NCBI GenBank assembly: GCA_002426795.1
Contig: DINQ01000020.1
Location: 443,017-507,016 of the forward strand
Length of the DNA stretch: 64,000 nt
Direction: 5' to 3'
DNA from: Bacteroidales bacterium UBA5536
GTDB lineage: Bacteria; Bacteroidota; Bacteroidia; Bacteroidales; F082
In this document: positions 44,401 to 52,557 of the stretch, in pieces
How the letters are laid out: each line of letters begins with the position of its first letter
How positions within the stretch are numbered: position 1 is the first letter of the stretch
The notes under the pieces: model-generated
Databases searched by the model: none
Seen by the model: only the letters and a program-made list of their open reading frames with translations
Told to the model about the DNA's origin: nothing
Program-made: the position numbers and the translations under genes

Positions 44401-45150
44401 ACAGACCCTGAATTGTTGCGAAAGGCTATCGATCATTTGCTTGATAATGCTTTTAAATTTACTCCCAAAGGAACTATTTCGTTCGGTTACCGAATAGAAG
44501 GAAAAGAAACGCACTTTTTTGTCGAGGATACCGGCGTGGGTATTGATCCTTTAGCCAAACAGATGGTTTTCGACATCTTTGTACAGGAAAATGCAGCCAC
44601 TACGCGCGGGCACGAAGGCAGTGGAATTGGACTTTCGATTGTGAGCGGCCTCACCAAGTTGCTGGGTGGAAAAGTTGTTTTCAACTCAGAAAAAGGAAAG
44701 GGAAGCCGTTTTGAGATCATCCTTCCTTTGCCCGATCAATTGGTGACGGATCAGGTTAAACCCATTGAAAAAGAATTAGATCAGTCAATTATTCTGGTGG
44801 CGGAAGACGAAGACACCAATTTTTTTGTACTTGATATGTATCTCCGGAAGTACAACGACATGAAAATCATGCGAGCTTACAATGGAATTGAAGCTGTGGA
44901 GGCCTGCCGACAATACAGTGAGATCGCATTGGTTTTGATGGACATCAAAATGCCTTTGATGACAGGCGTTGAAGCCACCCGTGAGATCAAAAAATTAAAG
45001 CCTGATTTGCCCATCATGGCCATTACTGCTTACGCTGTTTCAGGTGATGAGTTCAAGCTGCGCAAAGAAGGCTTTGACGAATACCTGGCAAAGCCGCTCC
45101 AAAAAAATGAACTTTATCGAAAAATCAATCTTTTATTGAATATAAAGTAA
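41473..45150 (+). CDS. Hybrid sensor histidine kinase (2 GAF - 3 PAS - HisKA - HATPase - REC)
   Basis: 1225 residues, soluble. Two GAF domains come first (about 25-165; EAILLTGSKFGYIYHYSE, and about 195-335; LAKISSAKYAWLALVDAG, which carries a CTECPFF cysteine pair). A linker region follows, then PAS units at about 475, 600 and 725. HisKA H873 lies in NNISHEIRTPLNSI, and the HATPase has DHLLDNAFKFTPKG, DTGVGID and GSGIGLSIVSG. The C-terminal receiver has Asp1157 in LMDIKMPLMTG and the Lys in LAKPLQ. It closes the run of four kinases that starts at 29566. The stand-alone receiver downstream resembles its own receiver. Confidence 0.9.
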   Translation: MNNTKQSESFASQMKSLLNILQHKDVPVQEFLDRALDEAILLTGSKFGYIYHYSEVRKEFVLNTWSQEVMAACKVMDPQTCYELDKTGFWGEAIRQRKPIIANDFQAVHPLKKGYPEGHVALLKYMTLPVMIEDKIVGVVGVANKVEDYNDQDILYLQLLMDAVWKVVALKESLERERHLNTFLEAIRTINQLIAQINDPKVLLKRTSESLAKISSAKYAWLALVDAGNELTDYAVAEGIPGAPEFIKHMQQGLMPKCAKMAIQQKGLVRIKRKEIDCTECPFFQQTRDFESISIAIQAGQKTFGVLTVALPETSVDQSVLVDVISDLASDMGLAFHKLKLEEDNKKTQQELIERQKEMACALAISQDMQKEMSPEEFINRLRSHVKKGLQFADAAIVEVFGSLDEAQTQLAKMPNHLLAEIESPVKKYSNLCVFYPNELKFIYPEEQLLVSNAALLCGQWLKRQYNEEMLRQREEQMRITLNSIGDGVIATDIYSKITWMNPVAEQMTAWQISDALGQDVEQVFRLEHALTGAKVSNPVHEVLHTNKIVALSNHTVLVNKNKVRLQINDTAAPIRDKEGNTTGAILVFSDVTEVYQQKEALKLSEQRFKLFFETAPEAVSITKWSNGEYVDVNPGFERISGYRRDELIGKTALDINIWVYPEQRKKLISLLEKSGVVNNMEGSFRSKSGAIIYGLMSANVISFYEELLIILVVRDITEQKAILAANRKLSSSLNQLPLSVLMTDTNFKIEYANQFTRQYTQYKEDELIGQNIKVLYHDDFNAQMMNDNIWSELKSGSVFRGEAQLLGKSGETTWVSTSISPFNDEAGKLLNYIFVNENIEKDRAFTQELIAAKEKAEKSDKLKSAFLNNISHEIRTPLNSILGFGELFIDEFQISLEDRKKYYEMMRKSSERLMDTITDYMDISLITSGNMSASKTETDIHKLLRQLHDKFLTFCDDTRVELKLLIPEEGSFTIETDPELLRKAIDHLLDNAFKFTPKGTISFGYRIEGKETHFFVEDTGVGIDPLAKQMVFDIFVQENAATTRGHEGSGIGLSIVSGLTKLLGGKVVFNSEKGKGSRFEIILPLPDQLVTDQVKPIEKELDQSIILVAEDEDTNFFVLDMYLRKYNDMKIMRAYNGIEAVEACRQYSEIALVLMDIKMPLMTGVEATREIKKLKPDLPIMAITAYAVSGDEFKLRKEGFDEYLAKPLQKNELYRKINLLLNIK

Positions 45151-45265
45151 TAAGTAGCCATTCATGTCAATACTTAAAAACATTAATTAGTTGAAATATA
45201 ATTTCATAAGCGCTCTATAAAGTAAAAATAAGGTTGAAAAAATAGCCAAAGCTGGTATTTTTCTT

Positions 45266-45273
45266 TAATTTTG
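45266..45273 (+). promoter_or_regulatory. -7 element (TAATTTTG) before the stand-alone receiver gene
   Basis: TAATTTTG fits TAnnTTTG; start predicted near 45280, about 38 nt before the GTG start. No TTG is well spaced upstream. It suggests the receiver can be made apart from the kinase genes. Confidence 0.45.
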
Positions 45274-45317
45274 TGCAAAGAAAGCTCCTTCCAAATATTA
45301 AATGAAAAGTTCACATT

Positions 45318-45716
45318 GTGACATCAGAAAACAACATAGTGCTTATAGCCGAAGATGACGAGTCTGGTTTTCAGGTACTTTCATTCACCGTCGAACGATA
45401 TACAAATCTTAAACCGATTCGCGCCAAAAACGGACAGGAAGCATTGATGGCATGTAGAAATACCCCTGGAATCGTTCTCGTATTAATGGACATCAAAATG
45501 CCATTGATGGACGGAAAAGAAGCTACAAGGCTGATTAAAAAAGAATTTCCTGAACTGAAGATTATTGCCACCACGGCCTATGCGCTATATGGCGATGAAC
45601 AAATTTTTCGTGCTGCTGGCTGCGATGACTATCTGGCCAAACCCATCCGTAAAAGTGCTTTCCTCGAAATGTTGCAAAGACATGGATTTGAGACAAGAAG
45701 GATAAATCCCGAATGA
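45318..45716 (+). CDS. Stand-alone response regulator receiver
   Basis: 132 residues from a GTG start (there is no in-frame ATG before the receiver core). It is a CheY-like receiver with the acidic pocket IAEDDES, phospho-acceptor Asp in LMDIKMPLMDG (about 56), a Thr/Ala switch in TTAYALYG and the conserved Lys in LAKPIRK. No output domain is attached. Its core LMDIKMPLMDGKEATRLIK closely resembles the receivers fused to the hybrid kinases at 29566 and 41473, so it may have split off or been copied from one of them and could act as a phosphate shuttle for the receiver-less kinases. Confidence 0.88.
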   Translation: MTSENNIVLIAEDDESGFQVLSFTVERYTNLKPIRAKNGQEALMACRNTPGIVLVLMDIKMPLMDGKEATRLIKKEFPELKIIATTAYALYGDEQIFRAAGCDDYLAKPIRKSAFLEMLQRHGFETRRINPE

Positions 45717-45977
45717 TAGGGGATTAACTGACCGATGGGCCTGCTTTGCTGTCACTTCATATAGTTTCTGGATGGCTGCTGCAAAAGTTTCTTTTAATTG
45801 TTGAATTAAATTTGCAGGCAGAATGCTTTTCGGTGCATAACCTTCAAAACATTTTATCAGCTGAAACGTTTTAAGAGGTGAATTCAGTACCATTTCATTT
45901 GATTTTTGTGCGTGTTATTCACTACAATCTACATGGTTCATTCCAATTGGCCTTGCATTGAGTATAAATTTTAACCT

Positions 45978-46499
45978 ATGAAAAAACTTAACCTCATTCT
46001 AATAATGCTGCTGCTGTTTGCTGTAACAGCATCTTTTGCACAGAAGCAACATAAAATTCAAGTAGACTCAACTTATCAAATACCTGAAAAGATGATACAA
46101 AAAATAGAAAAAACCGAGGCTGAATGGCTGGCAGAGTTGGGCCCGGAAAAGTATAAGGTACTGCGCCAATGTAGCACTGAGCCTCCATTCACAGGCAAGT
46201 ATTATAATCACCATGAAGAAGGAACATACACCTGTGCAGGATGTGGAGCCGAGCTTTTTAAATCGGGTGCCAAATATGAGTCAGGTTCGGGTTGGCCGAG
46301 TTTTTTTGAGGCCATCGATAAATCAAAAATTAAGGAAATTCGTGATACGAGCTATGGGATGATACGTACCGAAATTAAATGTGCCCAATGCGATGGTCAT
46401 CTGGGTCATGTTTTTACGGATGGCCCGGCTCCAACAGGCTTGAGGTATTGTGTGAATTCAGCAGCTTTGGGATTCAAGCCAATATTCGAGAAAAAATAG
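45978..46499 (+). CDS. msrB: Exported peptide-methionine (R)-S-oxide reductase MsrB
   Basis: 173 residues with a signal peptide (MKKLNLILIMLLLFAVTASFA). The MsrB fold is clear: zinc ligands in CAGCGAELF and CAQCDGHLGH, SGSGWPSFF in the active-site region and the catalytic Cys in RYCVNSAAL. It reduces methionine-R-sulfoxide in proteins. The signal peptide puts it in the periplasm, where it would repair envelope or exported proteins. It is a single gene that converges with the secreted protein gene at 46502, leaving 2 bp between stops. Confidence 0.93.
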   Translation: MKKLNLILIMLLLFAVTASFAQKQHKIQVDSTYQIPEKMIQKIEKTEAEWLAELGPEKYKVLRQCSTEPPFTGKYYNHHEEGTYTCAGCGAELFKSGAKYESGSGWPSFFEAIDKSKIKEIRDTSYGMIRTEIKCAQCDGHLGHVFTDGPAPTGLRYCVNSAALGFKPIFEKK

Positions 46500-46501
46500 C
46501 T

Positions 46502-46975
46502 TTAGGGCACAGTGGTAATTAATGCCTTTTTAAGCTGTTTGAGCTTTCGCAGTATTAAATACAGATTTTGTTTTTTCTCAATCGGAACTGAAAAGATGCT
46601 CGCATTGTTGTAGTAGCTTGTTTTTTTTGCTCTTCCTGTGAGTGAGATGCAGTTTTCTTCATACAGGCAACCCACCTGAATAGCGGCTGCATTCGATTCA
46701 ACATCAATGATTTCTGCCTTGTCAAGATCCATCTCTGTAAGCTGGTACTGCAAACGGAAGCCACTCACAGAGTCCCATTCAACAACATGACCTTGCCGGC
46801 TAATGTTGACGCCTGATTTCCGGTCACCATCGAGACTGATTTCAAACAAATCCTGAATTTGTTGAACTGAAGTAACCACCTGCAAACGTTGAGCCTCTGT
46901 TTGCGCATGGCTGGTATGCCCAAAAAACAGGCTGATAGAAAGCAAAACCGAATAAAGTATTGGAATAGTTTTCAA
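46502..46975 (-). CDS. Secreted hypothetical protein (157 aa)
   Basis: 157 residues: signal peptide (about 1-24; ILYSVLLSISLFFGHTSHAQ) and a mixed alpha/beta mature part with two cysteines (VGCLYEENC, about 103-109). The region VVTSVQQIQDLFEISLDGDRKSG suggests an N-terminal helix. No family is recognised. It starts 10 bp after the second AGCS symporter gene, so it is probably the last gene of a three-gene operon, but nothing shows a functional link. Confidence 0.7.
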   Translation of the reverse strand: MKTIPILYSVLLSISLFFGHTSHAQTEAQRLQVVTSVQQIQDLFEISLDGDRKSGVNISRQGHVVEWDSVSGFRLQYQLTEMDLDKAEIIDVESNAAAIQVGCLYEENCISLTGRAKKTSYYNNASIFSVPIEKKQNLYLILRKLKQLKKALITTVP

Positions 46976-46985
46976 AAATGCAGAT

Positions 46986-48599
46986 TTACAGTGTTTTAGA
47001 ACGGAACTTATTGAAATATTTTGTTAAATCTGACTTCACTTCAGGAGCCAATATAAATAAACCGGCCAGATTAGGGAAGGCCATACAAAGTACCATCATA
47101 TCCGAAAAATCCATCACAGGTCCCAGGCTGGCTGCACTACCGATGACAATGCAAAAAAGGAAAAACAGGTTAAAGGCTGTATCGGTGACCTTGCGCGTTC
47201 CAAAGACTTTTTCGCTCCATTTTCCAAACAGAAAATCAAAACCTTTCAAGCCATAGTACGACCAGGAAATCATGGTGCTAAAAGCAAATAAAGTAACTGC
47301 CAACAGAAGAATATACGGAAACCAGGAGATGACTGAACCGTAAGCTGCTGAAGTGAGCGATACGCCCTGAAGACCGGATTCAGCCTGATATTCTCCCGAA
47401 TAGATAATTACCAGCGCCGTCATGGTACAGATGACGATCGTATCGATAAAAGGCTCGAGTAGGGCCACAATTCCCTCGCTTACAGGCTCGTTGGTTCGGG
47501 CTGCAGCATGGGCAATAGAAGCTGATCCAACGCCGGCTTCGTTGGAAAAAGCGCCTCTTTGAAAGCCAAATATCAGCACGCCAATAAAGCCCCCTTTGAT
47601 TGCTTCAGCATTGAAAGCACCATCCCAAATCAGGTGAAAAGCATGACCGGTCTGGTCGATGTGCATAAAAATAATCACCAGCGAAGCGGAAACATATAGC
47701 AGTGCCATGAATGGCACAATGCGTGAAGTTACTTTTGCAATACTTTTAATGCCGCCAATAATCACCAGGCCAACCAAAATGGCCATGACTATGCCATACC
47801 AGAAACCATAGCCACTGATCTCGGGAAAAAATCCGGCAAGTTGTTCAAATGCCTGATTGGCTTGAAGCATATTTCCTCCTCCCACCGAACCGCCAATGGC
47901 CATCACCGAAAACAGCAAAGCCAAAACCCAACCCAGTTTCCCAAGTCCTTTTTTCTTCAGTCCGTCGCGCAAATAATACATGGCCCCGCCCGAAACTTCT
48001 CCTTTTTCGTTGATTTTACGGTATTTAAGCCCTAAGGTACATTCGCTGAATTTAAGCGACATTCCCAGAAATCCTGCAGCCATCATCCAGATAGTTGCAC
48101 CAGGTCCACCGATGGAGATGGCAACTGCAACACCCGCAATATTTCCCAAGCCAACAGTGGCAGATAGTGCTGTCGTAAGTGCCTGAAAATGTGATACTTC
48201 ACCCTTCGTTCCGGCTTTTTCATATTTCCCTGAAATCAGTCCGATGGCATGTCTAAATGCCCTGATGTTGATGAAACGAAGATAAACAGTAAAAAACAAG
48301 CCCCCGGCCATGAGCCAAATGACAATCAGTTTTAGCGGAGCCTTTACAGCCTCGCCGGCCTCATTCAATTGTGGTTGTCCGTCAATATCATATACTTGCT
48401 GGTCATAAATCCCTACAGCGTAGAAAGGATCCCAAAAAAGAATTTCTGAAAGCGCTCCAACAAAAGGCGTAAACACCTCATTGATTCGGTCGCTGATCGT
48501 AAACTGTTGTTTCTGTATTGAATCTACTTGTGTCTGACAATTTCCCTCTGGCGAAGCAACAATTGTAAACAGCAATATGATCAACAAGCGTTTTGTCAT
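46986..48599 (-). CDS. Sodium:alanine/glycine symporter (AGCS family)
   Basis: 537 residues with about eleven hydrophobic helices. AGCS family marks are VGLGNIAGVAVAISIGGPGATIW, GAMYYLRDGLKKKGLG and the repeated SNEAGVGSASIAHAAARTNEPVSEG. Compared with its neighbour it has an extra N-terminal stretch with signal-like hydrophobic residues (MTKRLLIILLFTIVASP) and a periplasmic part before the first helix. It imports alanine, glycine or a related amino acid with sodium. It starts 7 bp after the paralogous gene at 48607-50010. Confidence 0.9.
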   Translation of the reverse strand: MTKRLLIILLFTIVASPEGNCQTQVDSIQKQQFTISDRINEVFTPFVGALSEILFWDPFYAVGIYDQQVYDIDGQPQLNEAGEAVKAPLKLIVIWLMAGGLFFTVYLRFINIRAFRHAIGLISGKYEKAGTKGEVSHFQALTTALSATVGLGNIAGVAVAISIGGPGATIWMMAAGFLGMSLKFSECTLGLKYRKINEKGEVSGGAMYYLRDGLKKKGLGKLGWVLALLFSVMAIGGSVGGGNMLQANQAFEQLAGFFPEISGYGFWYGIVMAILVGLVIIGGIKSIAKVTSRIVPFMALLYVSASLVIIFMHIDQTGHAFHLIWDGAFNAEAIKGGFIGVLIFGFQRGAFSNEAGVGSASIAHAAARTNEPVSEGIVALLEPFIDTIVICTMTALVIIYSGEYQAESGLQGVSLTSAAYGSVISWFPYILLLAVTLFAFSTMISWSYYGLKGFDFLFGKWSEKVFGTRKVTDTAFNLFFLFCIVIGSAASLGPVMDFSDMMVLCMAFPNLAGLFILAPEVKSDLTKYFNKFRSKTL

Positions 48600-48606
48600 T
48601 TGCTAT

Positions 48607-50010
48607 TTACTTGGTTTTACCCGTAATTTGGGCCATGTGGTCAAAGTATGTTTTGGTCTCTTTCACTACCACTGATGAGAGCAGCAACAGCGCAATCAGG
48701 TTGGGGATAGTCATAAAGGTAATAACCATATCTACAAAGTGCCAAACAATATCGAGCCCCCAAATTGCACCAAAAAACACAAAAAGACCGTAAATATATA
48801 GATAAGGTTTAACTGCTTTTTCACCAATCAGATAAATCGCAGCTCTGGAGCCGTAATATGACCAGCTGATAATGGTTGAAAAAGCAAAAAGCAGCAATCC
48901 AAAAGCAATAATATGACCTCCCAACCCGTCAATTCCAAAGCGGTGCAAACCAATGTTCATCGCTTCGACTGTCATTCCAACACCCATCGTTTGTGATTCC
49001 CATGTGTCGGTTACGATAATCATCAGTGCTGTCATGGTACAGATTAATATGGTGTCGATCAGTGGTTCGAGTAAGGCAACAATGCCTTCGCGGGCGGGAT
49101 ATCGGGTGCGTGCAGCAGCATGCGCAATAGGAGCGGAGCCTTGTCCGGCCTCATTGCTGAAAAGTCCGCGACGAACGCCCCAGATCAATGTCATGATGAA
49201 GGAAGATCCAACAAAACCACCTGCGGCTGCACTTCCGGTAAAGGCGTCGTGAAAAATCAAGCTGAAGGCTGCAGGAACATGCTCGTGCATGGCCACCAAA
49301 ACAGTTAAAGTAGCGCCTACATAGATGATCGCCATAAAAGGCACAAGTCTGGAGGTTACATCGGCAATTCGTTTTATACCTCCAATCACAACCAGTAAAA
49401 CGAGCGAGGTGATAACAAGTCCCGAAATCCAATTTGGAATATTATAGCTGGTTAGCATGGCATCCGACATCGAATTTGACTGTGCCATGTTGCCTGTTCC
49501 CAGTGAACATAAAATTGTAGCCGATGCAAAAACAACGGCAAGAATTTTAGCCCACTTCCCCAAACGATCCTTTAACCCGTATTCCATATAATACATCGGG
49601 CCACCTGATACTGTGCCATCGCTGTTGAACTTCCGATATTTCTGCGCCAGTGTTACCTCAGCGTATTTCAGCATCATACCCAGAAAGCCGGTTACCCAGA
49701 TCCAGAAAACAGCTCCAGGGCCTCCAAGATAAATTGCCAGTGCCACTCCGACTATGTTTCCTGTTCCGACAGTCGCTGATAATGCCGTTGTCAATGCCTT
49801 GAAATGATTGACATCACCTTCGGCCCCTTTGATATCATATTTACCCTGTACTACCCTGACAGCATGCCAGATTTTGGTTACATTGATAAAACGCAGTTTA
49901 AAGGCAAAATAAATGCCAGTCGGAATCAACATGAACAGAATCAGATAACCACCAATATAGTCGTTATAAGCCTGAATCACATTGTCGATCATCATCAAGA
50001 AATCATTCAT
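48607..50010 (-). CDS. Sodium:alanine/glycine symporter (AGCS family)
   Basis: 467 residues, the usual AGCS length. It shows VGTGNIVGVALAIYLGGPGAVFW, GPMYYMEYGLKDRLG and SNEAGQGSAPIAHAAARTRYPAREG. It is clearly paralogous to the next gene, and the two lie 7 bp apart. A tandem pair may differ in substrate or affinity. It is first in the operon; an upstream 10-bp inverted repeat (50127-50167) may belong to its control region. Confidence 0.9.
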   Translation of the reverse strand: MNDFLMMIDNVIQAYNDYIGGYLILFMLIPTGIYFAFKLRFINVTKIWHAVRVVQGKYDIKGAEGDVNHFKALTTALSATVGTGNIVGVALAIYLGGPGAVFWIWVTGFLGMMLKYAEVTLAQKYRKFNSDGTVSGGPMYYMEYGLKDRLGKWAKILAVVFASATILCSLGTGNMAQSNSMSDAMLTSYNIPNWISGLVITSLVLLVVIGGIKRIADVTSRLVPFMAIIYVGATLTVLVAMHEHVPAAFSLIFHDAFTGSAAAGGFVGSSFIMTLIWGVRRGLFSNEAGQGSAPIAHAAARTRYPAREGIVALLEPLIDTILICTMTALMIIVTDTWESQTMGVGMTVEAMNIGLHRFGIDGLGGHIIAFGLLLFAFSTIISWSYYGSRAAIYLIGEKAVKPYLYIYGLFVFFGAIWGLDIVWHFVDMVITFMTIPNLIALLLLSSVVVKETKTYFDHMAQITGKTK

Positions 50011-50126
50011 AGGGCAATGTTGATTATTGTTTGATTGAGCTTATTTTACACAAAACTTCGACTCGTTTAAGGTGAATAAATGTCTAAATCTGCAGGAAAA
50101 CAAATCAGTTTTGTGCAGGACAAATT

Positions 50127-50167
50127 TTAGAAAATTGTAGGCCAATCACAAACAAAAAATTTTCTAA
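50127..50167. repeat. Inverted repeat upstream of the AGCS operon
   Basis: TTAGAAAATT (50127-50136) and AATTTTCTAA (50158-50167) form a perfect 10-bp dyad with a 21-nt centre, 117 bp before the AGCS start. It could be a regulator site or an mRNA hairpin; AT-rich composition lowers confidence. Confidence 0.45.
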
Positions 50168-50225
50168 GGCCGTATTGTATCTGTTAATTATCTGATTATG
50201 TGAGTACTTAAGATAGAATAAAAGC

Positions 50226-51506
50226 TCAGATTTTGCTTCCTGACTTCATCAAAACATGGCCAATCCGGCATTCGAGGCATCTGCGCGGCAGGCAATAATG
50301 TGTTCGCAAATGCAAGAGAGCCTGGGACTGGAGCGCATTTGATGCGGTGATACCTCTTTCTGAAAACTTGTTGATAATCTGGTTGTTTTCTGGTTCTATA
50401 GATTCGAGCAGCATCATGGCCTTCTCCATTGTTGTCTCATTATTTTGGTATTTGCCATAAGCAAACAAAATTTGCGCAACTGTATTGATCAGCAATAATT
50501 CAATAGAGGATTCACCTATCCTCTTGGGTTTGCCGTCACTGGTTTTGTCGAATTGAAAGTGATTATTCCAATAAGTGCTCGCCTCAACCTGAAAAAGAGC
50601 GAAAAGACTTTCCGGGTTTTCGCAATGTAAAACCTGCGAAAATAGCGAGCCGTGCTGATGAATCATAGCCGCGAGCTGCGCCAGTCGGATTGTCGGGAAA
50701 TTGGCAGGACGCATCCGCATAAACCGCCAAAGTTCGGGCTTAACTGTTTTTAATTGGTACTTTTCAGCGAGAAACCCAAATTCTTTCTTTAATTGTGAGG
50801 GATATTCATCCTTAAAATCTTTCTCGAGCAAACCTGCAGTGCCAAAAAGCAATGCCTCCAACTGAAATAAATTGTCGCGGTGTTTTAACAGGAGTTTAAA
50901 AGGCAGCAATCGGGCTAGTTGTTCAAAAGGAACCGTATTTACTTTGAAACCCAGATTGGCTAACAAGGTGCGGTAAAATGTCTCTTCCCAGTCGCCCGTG
51001 TTTTGGTGTTGTAATTGAAACAGGCTAGCCACTTTCAATTCCAGGCGCTCAATAATCATACGGTCCAGCCAACCCAGCCAGGTGAAGCGCTGTACTTCCG
51101 AAAGTTGATTTTCACAAGCTATCCAGCTTTTACTGTCGATAAATGACCGGTAACGCAACAGAATTGATGGGTCAAATTTCCCCTTTACTTCAAGGGTAGG
51201 AATGGCTTTGCGTATTGCAGAAAAAACTTCCTTATCAGCTTGATAAACCACATGCAAGATGACATTATCATAGGCTTTGTCCTGATCGTGCCCATGTTTG
51301 TACCAATCAGATGCTGACAAGTGAATTTCAACATTGCCAGCCCAAAGTGTATCGCCAATTTTAATACGAGCATCTAAAAAGTCAGGTCCGGCATCTTCGT
51401 TTCTTCTGCCCGGATGCAAAAGTTGCAATGGCTCCCCATTTGTTGTCTCCAATGTCGGAGTAAGCAGTTTGTTTTCCCATAAATAATGGATGAATATCTC
51501 TTTCAT
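50226..51506 (-). CDS. DUF2851 family protein
   Basis: 426 residues, soluble, no signal peptide. The start MKEIFIHYLWENKLL and the following LLHPGRRNEDAGPDFLDARIKIG with GNVEIHLSASDWYKHGHDQD is the DUF2851 signature, found widely in Bacteroidota. The conserved acidic and His residues (NEDAGPDF, GNVEIH) resemble a nuclease-like metal site, but function has not been established. The C-terminus has a Cys cluster (CLPRRCLECRIGH). A palindrome (CCGAAA-AA-TTTCGG, 51538-51551) lies in its leader. Confidence 0.85.
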   Translation of the reverse strand: MKEIFIHYLWENKLLTPTLETTNGEPLQLLHPGRRNEDAGPDFLDARIKIGDTLWAGNVEIHLSASDWYKHGHDQDKAYDNVILHVVYQADKEVFSAIRKAIPTLEVKGKFDPSILLRYRSFIDSKSWIACENQLSEVQRFTWLGWLDRMIIERLELKVASLFQLQHQNTGDWEETFYRTLLANLGFKVNTVPFEQLARLLPFKLLLKHRDNLFQLEALLFGTAGLLEKDFKDEYPSQLKKEFGFLAEKYQLKTVKPELWRFMRMRPANFPTIRLAQLAAMIHQHGSLFSQVLHCENPESLFALFQVEASTYWNNHFQFDKTSDGKPKRIGESSIELLLINTVAQILFAYGKYQNNETTMEKAMMLLESIEPENNQIINKFSERGITASNALQSQALLHLRTHYCLPRRCLECRIGHVLMKSGSKI

Positions 51507-51868
51507 CGGTAAATAATTTTGATTTCATTGGTCAGTCCCGAAAAATTTCGGAAATCCATAAATTTTCCTTCACGGTGGGTATGCTTTTTGGATTATGGAT
51601 ATTTCATCTGTTATCTTTTTATATACAAATGCAACATTTCATATACAACTACCGAAACAAAACTATGTAATGCTGAATGGAGCAAAAAATAGTGAATGAA
51701 GTAAAACGTTGAAATGCACCTGCGATGGCAACGTAAATCCAAGCCAAATTACGCAAGAAGATTAAATTGTACAATAAAAATCGCTGGCAAATGTTTTTAA
51801 AAGGCATGTATTGCAGGTTCACATGAAAAAGCCGGATTTTAAGTTGGCAAATAATCATGGTACATCAC
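51507..51868. other. Intergenic region between DUF2851 and the zapA operon
   Basis: 422 bp separate the two divergent genes. Besides the zapA-side promoter at 51869-51899, it holds a 14-bp palindrome (CCGAAA-AA-TTTCGG, 51538-51551) 32 bp before the DUF2851 start. The middle (51600-51860) is AT-rich; a 69-codon minus-strand ORF there has no convincing features. Confidence 0.5.
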
Positions 51869-51899
51869 TTGCGCATAGCCTTTTTAAATTGTACTTTTG
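51869..51899 (+). promoter_or_regulatory. Promoter of the zapA - 6S RNA - rny operon
   Basis: TTG (51869-51871) and TACTTTTG (51892-51899) are 20 bp apart, a full Bacteroidota match. Start predicted near 51906, with a leader of about 23 nt before the ATG at 51929. Confidence 0.78.
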
Positions 51900-51928
51900 T
51901 ATCATGATCTAAAATCTATCTGGCATCT

Positions 51929-52216
51929 ATGGCTGAAACCAGTGTGCTTCTTGCAGGTATCGAGTATAAAATCAGGAAATTAATCGATGCAAACACCAGG
52001 ATGACAGAGCGGCTTGCGGATCTTGAACGTGAAAACCATGATTTGCGGCAAAAAGTCCTGAATCTGGTTGAATCGAACACAGAATTAACTGATCATCTAA
52101 ACAAAAAAATTATTGTTAACGCGCTCGGAGACGGGCAGGAGATTGAAGAAGGAAGAAAGCTTATCAAAGCATTGTTGCGGGAGATAGATCAATGTGTGGC
52201 TTTATTGAATAAATGA
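51929..52216 (+). CDS. Small coiled-coil protein upstream of zapA
   Basis: 95 residues, mostly a charged coiled coil (about 10-55; YKIRKLIDANTRMTERLADLERENHDLRQKV) followed by a short helical tail. No signal or membrane segment. It is 23 bp before zapA with its own good promoter. By shape and place it may be a ZapB-like partner of ZapA in Z-ring assembly, but that is inference; sequence similarity to ZapB is not obvious. Confidence 0.75.
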   Translation: MAETSVLLAGIEYKIRKLIDANTRMTERLADLERENHDLRQKVLNLVESNTELTDHLNKKIIVNALGDGQEIEEGRKLIKALLREIDQCVALLNK

Positions 52217-52239
52217 GTTTTTTAACAACATTAGCATAA

Positions 52240-52530
52240 ATGGAAGAAATCACGATCAATATTATGATAGCCGAGCGCACCTATAAACTAACGGTCGACA
52301 GGACCAGTGAGGAGCGTGTGCGAAAAGCAGCTGCATATATTAATGATCGATTGAAAGATTATGCTAAAGCATACGCCTACAAGGATTTTCAGGATTTGCT
52401 AGCGATGACAGCGCTACAGTTTGCAACTACCACCTTGCAGCTGGAATCGGATCTGAAATTCAGGGATTCACATCTAGACCAGAAACTTTCTGATCTGGAT
52501 GCATTATTAAGTACTCAATTAAATTCTTAA
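52240..52530 (+). CDS. zapA: Cell division protein ZapA
   Basis: 96 residues. The N-terminal TINIMIAERTYKLTVDRTSEERVRKAAAYINDRL matches the ZapA fold (strand pair and helix), and the remainder is the long helix used for dimer and tetramer formation. ZapA cross-links FtsZ filaments at mid-cell. The start ATG 52240 is the only one that includes the full first strand. A 6S RNA gene and rny follow, as in other Bacteroidota. Confidence 0.88.
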   Translation: MEEITINIMIAERTYKLTVDRTSEERVRKAAAYINDRLKDYAKAYAYKDFQDLLAMTALQFATTTLQLESDLKFRDSHLDQKLSDLDALLSTQLNS

Positions 52531-52557
52531 AGCCAGTATCGTTCTTTGAAGATATAT

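Noticed and set aside
45585..45893. 102-codon minus-strand ORF between the receiver gene and msrB
   Set aside because: It overlaps 132 bp of the clear receiver gene, has no promoter element and no recognisable fold. A short real gene in 45717-45893 cannot be fully excluded.
51649..51858. 69-codon minus-strand ORF between DUF2851 and the zapA operon
   Set aside because: AT-rich composition makes it hydrophobic by chance, and there is no promoter or neighbour that supports it.
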